Shown: positions 20,060 through 30,574 of the stretch, one piece after another
Numbering within the stretch: the first letter of the stretch is position 1
Layout of the letters: every line of letters begins with the position of its first letter
Assembly (NCBI GenBank): GCA_963580285.1
Contig: OY757019.1
Span: 58,486,587-58,550,586, forward strand
Length of the DNA stretch: 64,000 nucleotides
Direction: 5' to 3'
DNA from: Lucinisca nassula
Taxonomy: Eukaryota; Mollusca; Bivalvia; Lucinida; Lucinidae
Position numbers and translations under genes: made by a program
The notes under the pieces: model-generated
Database searches by the model: none
What the model saw: only the letters and a program-made list of their open reading frames with translations
Told to the model about the DNA's origin: nothing

Positions 20060-21060
20060 ATGCTGGGAAGAGCCTCAGAAGATTCCTACTTAATTTAGTG
20101 AATGGGAATCAGGAAGGACAGAGTTAAGCAAGGGTGTACACTTGCACTAACGCTGTTCAGCATGGTGCTTTCTGCAATGCTTATAGATACTTTCTATGGC
20201 ATACCTATTAGGTTCGGCTTTGATGGGAAGCTCTGCATCCTAAGAAGGTGGTAAGCTGAAGCCAATGTGTAGACAGAGGTGCTTGGCGAGTTTCTTTTGG
20301 ATAATGACATGGGAAAGGCTGTGACAGAAGAAGAGAAGATACAAAAAGGTGTGGACCAAGTATCTGATTCATGTGATCAAATGATCGTACAATCAGCATC
20401 AGGATGACAGTGGTGGTAAAGCTTCGAAAGCCTTACACGACGCCTGTCATCACAGTAAATGGTCTAAGGTTGCAAGTGGTAGATAAGTTCGCCTTCTTTG
20501 AAGCTCATTGTCAAATGTTGTGCATACTGCTGGTGACATCAACGTCAAGATTGCCAATAAAGGTGCAGAATTTGGTCAACTACGTGGACGTTTTTGGATG
20601 CAAATGGAATCAGACTTGACACAAAGCTGTGGCGCTTCCTAACCTATTGTACGCAGGTGAAAATTAGACAGTTTACCAACAGCATGCCAAAAGACTGAAC
20701 CACTTCAGTACAAGTTGTCTGAGAAAACTTCAAATGATTAAGAGGCAAGACAATGTCAGACACAGAAGTCCTGTAGAGATCGATACAGAGTGTACACATT
20801 TGCCTGAAATTGACACAATTAAGATGCACATGGAATGCTAACAGAATGGTTGATGAACGTTTGCCCATAAGTTGGTTAAACGCTTTCAGGATGGTCAACA
20901 TATACAAGGGTACCCTCAAATCACCCCAGAAGGACTTCAGCATTCCCACAGAGTCATAGGAATAAGATGCACAGGACCGGACAAAGTGTCGAGGCCTTAT
21001 AAGGAGGGGAGCTGGTGAATACGAAACAGAAATAATCAACGAATTAGAGCAGAAATGTGC
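20060..21060 (+). pseudogene. Non-LTR reverse transcriptase pseudogene (3' part)
   Basis: Heavily decayed reverse-transcriptase sequence. Near 20120 the reading VKQGC-LAP-LFS and a following AML-D, GI-IRF, DGKLC-LRR series match the core of endonuclease-type LINE reverse transcriptases. A poorly preserved match to the F-DD active-site region follows near 20270-20400, and the T(V)-DKF-YLG-like block near 20480. Beyond the polymerase, 20650-21030 recalls the C-terminal segment ending in a GAGEYETK-like motif. At least ten stops and shifts break the frame. It is a 5'-truncated relic of a different LINE lineage from the intact element at 49-54 kb. Confidence 0.72.
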
Positions 21061-21712
21061 TCAGCAGAAAGCCAGACATTGGGTTTCATTTACTGAGATT
21101 TCTTCTTTAGACCCCTCTTACTCTATCATACAGGCAGTTTAGATGTAAGAATGGAATCATCTGCCATCTTAGTAAAGATAAAAAGTAGCACTTCATTAAC
21201 ATTGGTAATTGAGCCCGGGCAGAGCATTTACTGCAATTTATATGCGCACCTAGTGAAGAATCGGATCGTCTGCGCATCCATATAGTCTGACCAGAGCCTT
21301 CTCTCGCTTCGTGAAGGAGCAACGGGTCCTTAGCTATCCTTAGAGCGCACAACGAAGACTCTGATCAGACTGCGCGGATGCGCAGGCTGATGTGAGTCTT
21401 CGCTGGCCGCTCATGTAAATTGTAGGAAATGCTGTGCTCCGGCTCTAGTGTAAGACGAACAGAACAGTTAAACTATTACTGGATTTAAGGTGGGAAAATG
21501 TTATGTAACAACACCTTATTCTTTTCACAAAATAATAAAAAAGGTATTGCATCTGAAAACAAAAGGCTTACATGCATCACTCAATATGAAATGATATTTG
21601 GCTTTTCTAAGCAATAATTGTCCATGTATTGGACGTGTAGCAGCATAAATGGTATCACTCTCGAGTAATATGTCTTGACAAATATGTTTTTACAAACATG
21701 TTAACTAGGACA
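21061..21712. other. Intergenic DNA with a GC-richer inverted repeat
   Basis: Around 21225-21425, GATCGTCTGCGCATCCATAT and TGCGCGGATGCGCAGGCTGA form partial inverted repeats with TCTGATCAGAC, related in style to the R5 hairpins. No gene seen. Confidence 0.4.
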
Positions 21713-21943
21713 TTTTTTTTTTTTTGTCTGGGTTTTACGGCCCTTTCAAGATTATTTCACTCATATCGAGCCGTTCGTTAATCAGAGGTGGGCGAAAACC
21801 GGAGTACCCGGAGAAAAACCACCTGACCTTCCGTTGCAGAACTTGGCGTCTCAAACGTGGCCCGAGCGAGGCTTGAACCTACGGCGGTGAGAGACCTAAT
21901 GACTAAGAGTCAGCGCTCTTATCCACTAGGCCACGGAGGCCCG
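21713..21943 (-). mobile_element. SINE3, full length with tRNA-like head
   Basis: On the minus strand the head GGCCTCCGTGGCCTAGTGGA carries an A-box-like TGGCCTAGTGG, followed by a B-box-like GGTTCAAGCC about 45 nt later, the layout of a pol III promoter. The body has GGTCAGGTGGTTTTTCTCC and GGTACTCCGGTTTTCGCCC, and the 3' end GGGCCGTAAAACCCAGAC leads into an A-rich tail of about 13. Fragments lie at 7350, 13259 and 54388. It is tRNA-derived but not a functional tRNA: the acceptor stem does not close. Confidence 0.85.
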
Positions 21944-22612
21944 TACTTTAACTAACTAGGACATAATGTATCGGTTAACTAATTTTGATCTTAAATGGAC
22001 GGTTCATTATCTTGCCTGACTATTTTCAAGGAAGACAGACAATGCTTTTAAATTTTGTATAGGTGGGTGGGGTAAAACAACCCAATTTTCTTCATTAAGA
22101 TACCACTAAACGGTCATACGTGCAATTCCTAAAGTTCAAATAACAATAAACATCTGACAAATTAAATCCATAACTATCGGTATTGTTTATTTCTTACCAG
22201 ACCCAGTTATACAACCTCGGTACATATGACTATCTAACTAATGTGAAAATGGCTTTCCACCACATCAACACCAAAATCTCAAATTGGCCATACGATGGCA
22301 AACCTGCCACCTGATTCCATTCAACATACATATTTTCGCACATGGTTAGCCTATTTTAGTTTTTTCTACTCGGGGTGGAACAGGACACTCCGTAAGCTGG
22401 AATGGCCACTGGAGTAATGTGCACAAACGTATTTGAGCGTTCCCTTTAAGAAGGAATACGTATGTTTCAATGCAACTGGGCCAACAAGTAGGAATGCATA
22501 TTGTCCAACAAATATTTTTTTTCCATCCCCAGGTTTCCACTATCTCGTATATAATTAGTTATTTTGATCCTTGACGGGGAACATGAGTGCAGATTCCCCA
22601 AATGAAAGCAAT
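21944..22612. other. Intergenic DNA, no feature recognised
   Basis: AT-rich. A 64-codon minus-strand frame (22346-22540) has no recognisable domain. Confidence 0.4.
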
Positions 22613-22669
22613 GCCGGTCAGTTTACTTTCCACGCTTTTACTAGGCAAGCTGTGGTTGTTTGATTTTTG

Positions 22670-22735
22670 TGTGCATGGAGTTATTGTTAGGATATAAGTT
22701 AGGAGGCCTTCATGCGGACTGAACAAATTATTTGT
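22670..22735 (-). repeat. R6 fragment
   Basis: AGGAGGCCTTCATGCGGACTG and AACAAATT are the complement of the start of R6 at 11005 and 14611. Confidence 0.6.
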
Positions 22736-22740
22736 CTAAT

Positions 22741-23092
22741 TCGCGACGGAAGTAAGGGCGAGGATTGTGGCTACGTAAAATCGATGTAAGCCCCCCACCC
22801 CCCCCCCCCCCCACCCGAGTGGAATTCGTTTCACTGACCGTTCCAAGGTGGTTCTTCTGAGGCGGTTTATTTTTGTTATGACTTGTCTTTGAGTGTGTGT
22901 ATCGCTTATATTATTTTGTTTTGGATAACCAATTGGCCATTTTGTGGGACAGTAACGGTCCTTTTGGCGTTCCGCTATTGATTTCTCATTAGGGTCTAGT
23001 TGCTTCATGTTTGTGTTTTTTTTTCCCTTATAGTCTCTGATGGGAGCTGTGGGTTAATTGTATCGATTCCTGATCATTGCCTTCACTTCTAT
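22741..23092 (-). repeat. R3 copy 8, complete
   Basis: Runs from TCGCGACGGAAGTAAGGGCG to CATTGCCTTCACTTCTAT. It has an uninterrupted C run of about 18 at 22796-22813 where other copies have the G-rich tract of R3. Confidence 0.78.
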
Positions 23093-23288
23093 TATACATA
23101 AGCGGTTAACCAGTAGAGTGCACATTCTTTCGCCAGACCTTCCTGAATCAGCGGAAGGGAGAAAATGGCCGTAGAAAAGATTTCATGTTCTATATGCATG
23201 AAAGAATGTTGCCGACCCCGGCAGGTATCGAACCCGCGTCCTCCTGAACACCAGTCAGACGCACAACCGACTGAGCTACCGAGGCTTG

Positions 23289-23599
23289 CACTACGTCAGT
23301 TTAATAACGGAAAACAATGAAAATAAAGTAGCGAATGAATTAAAAAGAATTAAAGGATCTTTTTAATTCATTATTTGCTGAAGATTATTGTGGTGCAAGA
23401 AATTATTTTGCTTTTAATTCTCATCAACTATACAGTAAATACCAGATGGCGGACATCGCAATTCACCGAAAGATGGCAAAAGTCTTTTCTCACGGGATTG
23501 CCCCTTGCGCTGTCAAATCAAAAGCCTGCATATATCTTTGATCTTTAACAAACGAAAGGTGTTCTGAGCGATGAACACCTTCACGAGGGCGCGGATGAG
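23289..23599. other. Intergenic DNA, no feature recognised
   Basis: Contains AATTAAAAAGAATTAAAGGATC with a partial mirror near 23335-23370. No gene seen. Confidence 0.4.
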
Positions 23600-23870
23600 T
23601 TTTGCACCGTGAAATCAACACCTCCCTAAACCCCACTTCATATAGAGGAAACTAAGGTTTACGGGGGTATACATTATTTTTCTTATTCCCGCCCCAAGAC
23701 ATAGGTTGTGGGTACTCTTTAGAACCGCCTCGATGAGGCGGTTCTAACGAGCACCCTCAACCTATGTTTGAAGTAAAAGTAAGAAAAATATAACAGATTT
23801 TCATCAGAAAAGTAGCTTTTTTGGACATTTGAAAAATGCACTATGTTGCACGGATGTGTTTTTGTAATGA
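23600..23870 (+). mobile_element. Hairpin MITE type B, copy 1
   Basis: Type B order: CACCTCCCTAAACCCCACTT, GTATACATTATTTTTCTTA, CCAAGACATAGGTTGTGGG, hairpin GAACCGCCTCGATGAGGCGG, CAACCTATGTTTG, then ATGCACTATGTTGCACGG and GTGTTTTTGTAATGA. It shares the hairpin with type A but has a different right end. Confidence 0.82.
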
Positions 23871-24335
23871 TGATCAATATGTTGTGGAGGAAAACATGAT
23901 GGAATAACTAGACGGTAAATAAAACGTGTCGTTCAGACAGCAAAGGCATGGAAATTATATAACACAATTTCCTAAATTATATTACCCATTTTCGATATAA
24001 AATGTATTTTATTACACCAGGAGAAGTTCAGAACCACACTTCGAAGCGGAACAAAATAGAGCTTCAAAGAGAAGATGTTTTATAACGCCATTAACGAACA
24101 GTTCATATGTTAGTTTTTGCTTAATAATTGTCCTGATGGGATATGAATGTTATATCATTCGATACTCATTCGACACTTGAAGTTCTATGCCTATATATGG
24201 TAAATTACTATTAGACCAAATAAAAGAATCCACGAACTATTGTCTAGACTTTGCATGTGGCAAATGAATTTGTTACATAAATGACAATGATTAGATCAGT
24301 GTCTCTTCTGTTTTACATTGATATGCGACCAACAA
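23871..24335. other. Intergenic DNA, no feature recognised
   Basis: AT-rich with no open frame above 60 codons. Confidence 0.4.
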
Positions 24336-25555
24336 CATGCGAGTCAATAAAAACAACAGCCTAACTTATTTCTGGGTGAGATGGGTCTGTTCTTTTTCGA
24401 AGCAATTGTCCTCTAGAATGATACACTTGGACCAACGCTGTTCCTGTGCCATCAGCCAAGAACTGAAGAAGCCCAGGGTCCTTGTCTCCGACCCACTTCT
24501 CAACTGCGTCTCCGACCCACTTCTCAACTGCCGCCACGAAATGACATCCTTCAAGTTTGGGAATAGGAAACAGTCACTAGGACCTAAGGCTGGAGAACAG
24601 GCGAGGTGCGGTTTTAGCTCGTACCCATTCCGCTCAAAATTTGCAAGTGTGGACTCTTGCATTGTCATGTGGGAGTAGAATCCCTTTGGAGAAATAACCT
24701 CGGCGTTTTTCACGGACCGCAATAATCAGTCAGTCGAGCAAATTTGCATAATACGCATCTGCTATTGTACTTTTCTGTGTTAGAAAGTCCAACAAAATAA
24801 CGTCTTGGGCGTACCAAAATACAGTTGCCATCACCTTGTCAGCAGAGGGTTGCGTTTTGAACTTCTTTAGCCTCGGAGTCCCCGACCCTACTCACTGGCG
24901 ACTTTGTGTTTTATTCTCTGGCTCATAATAATGGACCAAGGTCGCATCTACAGTCACCAGACGCGAAATCATCTTCATTTGACCTAAACCGCTTCAACAA
25001 TGCGCTGCATACTGATGCTCTGGTTGCAAATTGCTCGTCGCTAGGGGATTTGGGGCCCAACGGGCTGTTAGCGTGCGCATACCCAAGTGATCATGTAAAA
25101 TGATTGAAACGCTACCATGTGAAAATGTTCAATGCATTCGCTACTTCTTCCACCTTTATTTGCCTATCAGAGTACATTGTTACACATTTCTTCATCGGTG
25201 GCATCTAATTGGCATTCAGATCTGGTTTCTTCTTCTATGGACATTCTACCGCGTTTGAAGACCCCAACCCAGAATTTAACTGATGCAGAAGACCCATAAA
25301 CATTGGTCAACTCGCAGTCCATTTCCTGATCTGTTTTACCTTTCATTTACAGCAGGGAACTCAGCTTTTGACGAAAAGCTTGCTTTTCCATCGCTAGCCA
25401 TGTTTGGCGTTCAATATCTTGTGCGTGAATGACACGATAAGGATGCAACTTTGCCCTCATGCCTAAAACATCCATTGAAACAGAGCATGGAAATCTTGGT
25501 TGTCTCGGACAATTAGAAACGGGATAAGCTGGTTACTTATTGACTTGCCTTCGTA
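24336..25555 (-). pseudogene. Second mariner-type transposase pseudogene
   Basis: About 1.22 kb on the minus strand, from a family distinct from the 16.3-kb copy. The right end at 25532-25554 reads ACGAAGGCAAGTCAATAAGT on the minus strand and is mirrored near 24340 (GCGAGTCAATAAAAACAAC). The fossil starts near 25400 with MEKQAFRQ, followed by an early stop, then KFWVGVFKRGRMS (helix-turn-helix region). Towards the C terminus come DKVMATVFWYAQDVILLDFL, then GPSDCFLFPNLKD, and RWSKCIILE near the end. A 24-bp tandem duplication (GTCTCCGACCCACTTCTCAA) at 24485-24532 repeats eight residues. Several stops and shifts; not functional. Confidence 0.85.
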
Positions 25556-25624
25556 TCTAAAGCGACCCTAATAAAATCAAAGCACTAACAACATGGTTCA
25601 TTTGTCCTTTAGTGTTTCGTTTAC

Positions 25625-25775
25625 CTCGCTGCGTTCTGTGTCGTCTGATCTTGGTCTACACAGGTTGCCAAACCCATCCAAATTCTACAGATAAAAAATT
25701 ACGCGACACTCTGACCTTACAGTCATCAGAATAGAGCGGCTTTTTCAATAATGATAGTCACGTGGACTTTGGGTC
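25625..25775 (+). repeat. R5 repeat, diverged
   Basis: TGCGTTCTGTGTCGTCTGATC, GGTCTACACAGGTTGCC and a downstream GATAGTCACGTGGAC align with 48450-48660. The left hairpin arm is missing. Confidence 0.6.
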
Positions 25776-25861
25776 GATTGACAAACAATCGACCCTAAAA
25801 CCATATTTGACCCACGTCATGAGAAAACCTGTCCGGGTTTTACGACCAGGCCCAGATGTTA

Positions 25862-26015
25862 TATAACTGTTTTCATGCTCATCTCACTTGAGCAATTGCT
25901 GGTATTTTAAAATTTATGAGCAGTACACACAACATTCTTTACTGATTTGAGCAGGAAATTGGCCTGATTTGTTAGTATTTTAATAGTTTTGAGCATTACA
26001 ATTTCCATGCTCAAG
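25862..26015. repeat. Hairpin repeat with CTCACTTGAGCA ends
   Basis: TGCTCATCTCACTTGAGCA on the left and TGCTCAAGTGAGTTGAGCA on the right form the ends; inside are TATTTTAAAATTTATGAGCAG and GTATTTTAATAGTTTTGAGC. A second copy at 57180-57680 is split by a SINE1. Confidence 0.65.
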
Positions 26016-26034
26016 TGAGTTGAGCATTAAAAAA

Positions 26035-26195
26035 CCTTATATTAGGACCACCTTTGGGAATGTTCAAAAGTGGCTTTCTTTTCCAGAAGACCTGTTTTCA
26101 GAAAACACCAAGGAAGAATAACTGCACTCTTCTAAGTAACCTTTTTAAACCATATTTAGTCTTAATTTTAGGTGGACTTAATAGCGGACTATTAC
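26035..26195. repeat. GACCACC-type TIR MITE, partial
   Basis: TTAGGACCACCTTTGGGAATG at one side and AGGTGGACTTAATAGCGG at the other match the family best seen at 38038-38292. The outermost CAGTG end is lost on the left. Confidence 0.6.
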
Positions 26196-26274
26196 TGCAT
26201 TTTCTCATTTATTGGCCAATATCACAGACATAATTTAATAGAGGATAGAGAAGACCACTTTTGTAGAGGATCTT

Positions 26275-26580
26275 ACATGCGTGCTCATGATTATTGAATT
26301 TATTAAACGAGTTGAGGAAAAGGGATAAAATGTGAGAGGAAAAGGGATGAAATGCGAGGCTCCACCGACTATTTCATCCCTTGTCCTCAACGAGTTTAAT
26401 AAATGCATTAATACGTGAGCACGAATGCAAGATTCTATTTATTATATGACATTTAATTCACGATTTCTGTACGAAAATGTCAATATTCCGCCATTAGTAA
26501 ACGCGACGTCGTTAAGGACGCCATACGTGTAACGTTACGGGATGTCTCTAACTAATTTGCATATTTATTCAACTGAAGCA
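26275..26580 (-). repeat. Dispersed foldback repeat, second copy of an inverted pair
   Basis: Inverted relative to 4262-4590, sharing TTTATTAAACGAGTTGAGG, GGGATAAAATG and TTAGTAAACGCGACGTCGTTAA. Here the GGGAT(A/G)AAATG arm is duplicated (26327 and 26344) before the closing arm TTTCATCCCTTGTCCTCAA. Confidence 0.7.
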
Positions 26581-26639
26581 TTCACAGGCTGTTACAGGTC
26601 GGAAACAATTTGTCGGTCACATCATTTTTACCAAGACTG

Positions 26640-27312
26640 CAAAATGCTAAATGGAGGTGACCAGGGAGTGCCACAATAACAGAAAACAGGTTTCCAATGA
26701 CACAACGAGGGAGTGCCACAATCACATAACACAGGCTCCTTATGTCAACAAGAGGGAGTGTCATAATCATAGAACACATGCTGTCAATGGCACAAAGAGG
26801 GAGTCGTGAACACATGCTGCCAATGGCTCAAAGAGGGAGTCGTGCCACTATCACAGAACACATGCTGCCAGTGGCATAAAGAGGGAGTCGTGCCACAATC
26901 ACAGAACACGTGCTGCCAATGGCACAAAGAGAGAGTACCACAATCATAGAACAAAGGCTGCCAATGACACAAGAGGGAGTGCCACAATCACATAATACCT
27001 GCTGCCAATGGCACAAAGAGGGAGTCGTGCCACAATCATAGAACTCATGCTGCCAATGGCAAAAAGAGGGAGTCGTGCCACAATCACGGGACACATGCTG
27101 CCAATTGCACAAAGAGGGAGTGGTGCCACAATCACAGAACACATGCTGCCAATGGCACAAAGAGAGAGTCGTGCCACAATCACAGAATACATGCTGCCAA
27201 TGGCACAAAGAGAGAGAGCCGTGCCACAATCACAGAACACATGCTGCCAATGGCACAAAGAGAGAGTCGTGCCACAATCACAGAACACATGCTGCAATGG
27301 CACAAAGAGGAA
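26640..27312. repeat. 48-bp minisatellite
   Basis: About 14 units of GAGGGAGTCGTGCCACAATC-ACAGAACACATGCTGCC-AATGGCACAAA. Units at the left end are shorter and diverged, those from 27000 to 27300 are more uniform. The unit length is a multiple of three and free of stops in several frames, so long artefactual open frames (up to 133 codons) appear on both strands. I do not call them genes. Confidence 0.9.
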
Positions 27313-27361
27313 GAGTATATGAACCCATTCAGTACCAGAAACCCCTAAAGGGGTACCTTGG

Positions 27362-27470
27362 CAAACATTGCTGGCCCAGATCAGACGCCGCAGAACGCGG
27401 CGTCTGATCAGGGCCTACACTGTTTGCAAACTGTTAAGCCGTTTCCCAAATAAATTTTGAAGAAAACGCA
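27362..27470 (+). repeat. R5 hairpin repeat, best copy
   Basis: Hairpin GATCAGACGCCGCAGAACGC-GGCGTCTGATC, then GGGCCTACACTGTTTGCAAAC. The stem is about 14 bp. Confidence 0.75.
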
Positions 27471-27805
27471 ACCTTACACACCTTAATTTTGGAATGGACA
27501 CCTGCAATATATAAGGTGGAAGATTCCATTTGGTACAAAAAGGGTTAATATACGTGTATTAAAACATGCGCAGAAGAAAGCAAAGCAACCAGACCTCTCT
27601 TCTCTAGCGAGTCGGTTACAATGCTAGAAGAGAATAAAAATATGTCGAACAGGATATAACATGAAAACTTCCATGTTGCAACGGGCAACTAACAATGAAC
27701 AAAACAAGAACCGCTGCCTCAGAAGATCAGCAGCGTAAACCACCGTTAAATGGTCTCACTTCTTCTTAAACGCATTCATATGCTACGACTCACATAGAGG
27801 TAAAA
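27471..27805. other. Intergenic DNA, no feature recognised
   Basis: No copy of the listed repeats and no plausible gene. Confidence 0.4.
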
Positions 27806-28106
27806 CGGCCCCCGCCCATCGGGGCTTGAAGAAATAAATGGGCTGCACGATGTTTCCTCGCAGAGCTGAATCCGACCGAACACGGGTACTGGTAACTGCT
27901 TAGAGGATCTATGCCTGCCCAGACAAAGCGGTGCGAGTCGGACGTCCATCCTTATAAACCCTATTGGTTTCATTGGGCGACAGGGCTTGAGATGTCATTT
28001 CATCTCTATGTCGGGTAAAAGTCCCACAAAATTGAAAGCAACGCCTCCAAAATGACCTGTATAGTGTTGGCGGGGACGTTAAACATCAAATCAAACAAAA
28101 CATAGA
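27806..28106 (+). mobile_element. SINE1 copy d, full length
   Basis: Plus-strand reference copy: GGCCCCCGCCCATCGGGGCTT head hairpin, GGGCTGCACGATGTTTCC, GCAGAGCTGAATCCGACCG, ACTGGTAACTGCTTAGAGGA, CTATGCCTGCCCAGAC, TTGAGATGTCATTTCATCTC hairpin, and a 3' end GGGGACGTTAAACATCAAAT then CAAACAAAAC. Confidence 0.85.
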
Positions 28107-28205
28107 GGTAAATTCCACTTTATATATCTAGAAGTCGTGTGCACACTACTACTTTATTTGTGTTATTTATGCTCCAAAACACTAATGGATTGGCTTGCCA
28201 GAACC

Positions 28206-28378
28206 CAACCATCAGGAAAACAAGCCTATATAATTTTGACCCACTTGAACCCCAATTTTATATAGTAAAACTTGGGTTTATAGAGATATATATTATTTTT
28301 CCTAAGAAAAATATCGCGATTTTTCATCTTAAAATTTTCTTTTTTTTTCTATTTTTAATTGTATTTGTATAAACAGAC
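28206..28378 (+). mobile_element. Hairpin MITE type A lacking its hairpin
   Basis: Both outer parts are present (GGAAAACAAGCCTATATAAT and TTGTATTTGTATAAACAGAC) as well as the CCCCAATTTTATATAGTAAAA arm. The central palindrome is gone: TATTATTTTTCC joins AAGAAAAATATC directly. It looks like a clean deletion of the hairpin. Confidence 0.78.
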
Positions 28379-29238
28379 GATCTTCAATGGCTTGAACACA
28401 TTTAGGATCATGATAAATTGTTCGAGACAGGGGTATTTCGAGCCACTGAGGGCTAAGTATAACGCCGGGTCAGGAGGATATTGTGGATATCGTTGTGCGA
28501 AAACTTGCCTATTCAAATATATTGGTAAATTTTACAACCAAATATGAAAATGTTCACATAAAAACCCTTGTATGTTTTGTGACTCGAACCTTTGGTTGAC
28601 CTAAACTGTTCATAGTCACTAATATTGTTGTTTAAGACTTCAACACGGCAATTCTTACACATTTTCTTTACACAAGTAGTTCTTGAAAAGCAGCAATTCT
28701 TACAGGAAGGTTTAACATGGTCTTCTAGCAGTTCAGCGAGAAAAGGTTGCACGAGTGAATAAATAAAAAAGATAAAGGTTGCTAAAGAATAACTCTGATT
28801 ATTTTACATACTCCAGTACCATATAAATAGATCAGTTGATGAATATTATAAGGTTGCGCAAGGAACTTGGTGGACACTTTGTATGGGAAGTTGTGTTTCA
28901 AATCTGTCAAATTGTATATTTTGCTGTGCCCTGACTGCGGATAATAAGCAATCAATATGCTCACTTAGAAGACGTATAAGTGCTTTGAGCACTTTGGTCA
29001 CAAAAATTAATATAAAGCTGTCCGCAAGATATCGTTTTATTATGTTTCTAATTTGTTTCAAATGAAGTTCATAAGAAGAGAAAACATAATTACAATTCAT
29101 CTATAATAATGCTGTGTTGTTTGACTGTACAAATTGCATTTCTCTAACAATTCAATTGTAGGTTGCGGGTTGAAATATTGTCAAAATAATGTAAATGACA
29201 TAAAATCAGATTTATATGACACTACAAGTGCATGCATC
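28379..29238. other. Intergenic DNA with possible eroded coding sequence
   Basis: Minus-strand frames at 28513-28752 (79 codons, with a cysteine cluster CKNCCFSRTTCVKKMCKNC) and 28846-29100 (84 codons) look more protein-like than most frames here. I recognise no family and see no splice signals that would join them. Confidence 0.3.
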
Positions 29239-29452
29239 AGGATAACAAGTCTGTAAAACGAAGACCCCTCTAAACCCCACTTTATATACAGAAAAGTGGG
29301 GTTTACAGGGGTATAGATTGTCCGTCTTTTTTTGTTACTCAAACACATAGATTGTGGGTACTCTTTAGAACTCTCTCATTGAGGCGGTTCTAACGAGCAC
29401 CCACAATCTATGTTGAACGCAGAAATAAGAAAGATGTTATCATGTTTAACTA
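29239..29452 (+). mobile_element. Hairpin MITE type B, copy 2
   Basis: AACAAGTCTGTAAAACGAAG, CCCCACTTTATATACAGAAAA, then CATAGATTGTGGG, an asymmetric hairpin (GAACTCTCTCATTGAGGCGG) and CACCCACAATCTATGTTGAA. The right third is degraded. Confidence 0.75.
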
Positions 29453-29525
29453 AAATTTATCATTTCTAACGACATGTTGAACGCCATTATTTCAGACGGA
29501 CTCAGAAAATGAAATTTGATAAGCA

Positions 29526-29531
29526 CTAGCC

Positions 29532-29571
<40 letters not shown>

Positions 29572-29622
29572 TCACAATGACAACAACAACAACTACTACT
29601 ACTGACAATAATGGAAACGATC
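29526..29622 (+). repeat. (AAT)n and (ACA/ACT)n microsatellite
   Basis: About 14 AAT units at 29530-29572, then short ACAACA and ACTACT runs. Confidence 0.9.
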
Positions 29623-29653
29623 ATGACAATAATTAAACTGCTACTTCTATTAC

Positions 29654-29940
29654 ATTGGCCCCTGCCCATCGGGGTTTGCAGAAATAAACTGGGCGGCATA
29701 ATTTTTCCGCGCAAAGCTGAAACTGACGGCATATGAGTACTGGTAAACCGCTTAAAGGGTCTAAGCCTGCCCAGACAAAATGGTGCGAGTCGGACAGCCC
29801 CTACATATAAATATTTTGGTTTGTTTCGGCGTCAGGGCTTGAGATGACATTTCATCTCAAGGCGGGATAATAGCTCCACTAAATTTGAAGCAACGTCTCC
29901 AAAATGACCCAAATAGTGTTGACGGGGATTCAAACAAACT
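29654..29940 (+). mobile_element. SINE1 copy e
   Basis: Full-length, moderately diverged: GGCCCCTGCCCATCGGGG head, GCTTAAAGGGTCTAAGCCTG palindrome, GAGATGACATTTCATCTCA hairpin, 3' end GTGTTGACGGGGATTCAAAC with the GTTAAACCTC segment deleted. Confidence 0.8.
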
Positions 29941-30032
29941 ACTACTACTAATTCTACTACTTATAATAATGATAACTTTAATACTAAAACAATTATAATA
30001 ATAAATATACTCTAACTACAACTCTTACTACT

Positions 30033-30228
30033 AGCCTGTTCAGGCAAAGATGTGGGAGTCGATGCATATAGACCCTATTCATGTATTGGTTTCATTGGGC
30101 GGCAGGACTTGGGATGTCATTTCATCTCAGTGTAGGGTAAAGCTCCCACAAAATTGGCAGCACCGTCTCCGAAATGATCTAAATAGTACTATCGGGGACA
30201 TAAAATCTCAGATCAAACAAACAATACT
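30033..30228 (+). mobile_element. SINE1 copy f, 5'-truncated
   Basis: Begins inside the central palindrome (GCCTGTTCAGGCAAAG) and continues to ATCAAACAAACAA. The truncation point coincides with the SINE palindrome where insertions occur elsewhere. Confidence 0.75.
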
Positions 30229-30416
30229 ACACTTAAACACTACTACTCCCACTACTTCTACTACTACTACTACTACTACTACAATAATAATAATGATAAT
30301 AATAATTTCAATAATCAAAACGATGATTATTATAATTATACTCACTATTATTTCCAATATTACTTCAAATGCATATGCTACTTCTACAACAAGTATTGTG
30401 ATTTTGATTATTTTTG

Positions 30417-30448
<32 letters not shown>

Positions 30449-30534
30449 AATATATGTGTTGAAAAAAAAAATGAATAAACACATGCTGAAAATTCATCAT
30501 TAATTATAATAAATATAGAAAACGATGATACAGT

Positions 30535-30574
<40 letters not shown>

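Larger units (their letters stand above)
22613..23288 (-). mobile_element. SINE2 copy, interrupted by R3/R6 material
   Basis: The 3' part lies at 22613-22651 (GCCGGTCAGTTTACTTTCC up to TAGGCAAGCT) and the 5' part at 23093-23288. The 441 bp between them hold R6 and R3. On the minus strand the head carries A box TAGCTCAGTCGG and B box GGTTCGATACC, a clear tRNA-derived pol III promoter. The break is at the same palindrome used by retrozymes in two other SINEs. Confidence 0.72.

Noticed and set aside
23210..23288. Possible tRNA gene (minus)
   Set aside because: It has a tRNA-like promoter, but identical heads occur at three other places, each followed by the same SINE2 body.
26784..27407. Open frames of 67-133 codons on both strands
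   Set aside because: They are readings of a 48-bp minisatellite, with the same 16-residue period in several frames, and no start or splice context.
30050..30478. 142-codon frame rich in Thr and Ile
   Set aside because: It starts in SINE1 copy f and reads through trinucleotide microsatellites.
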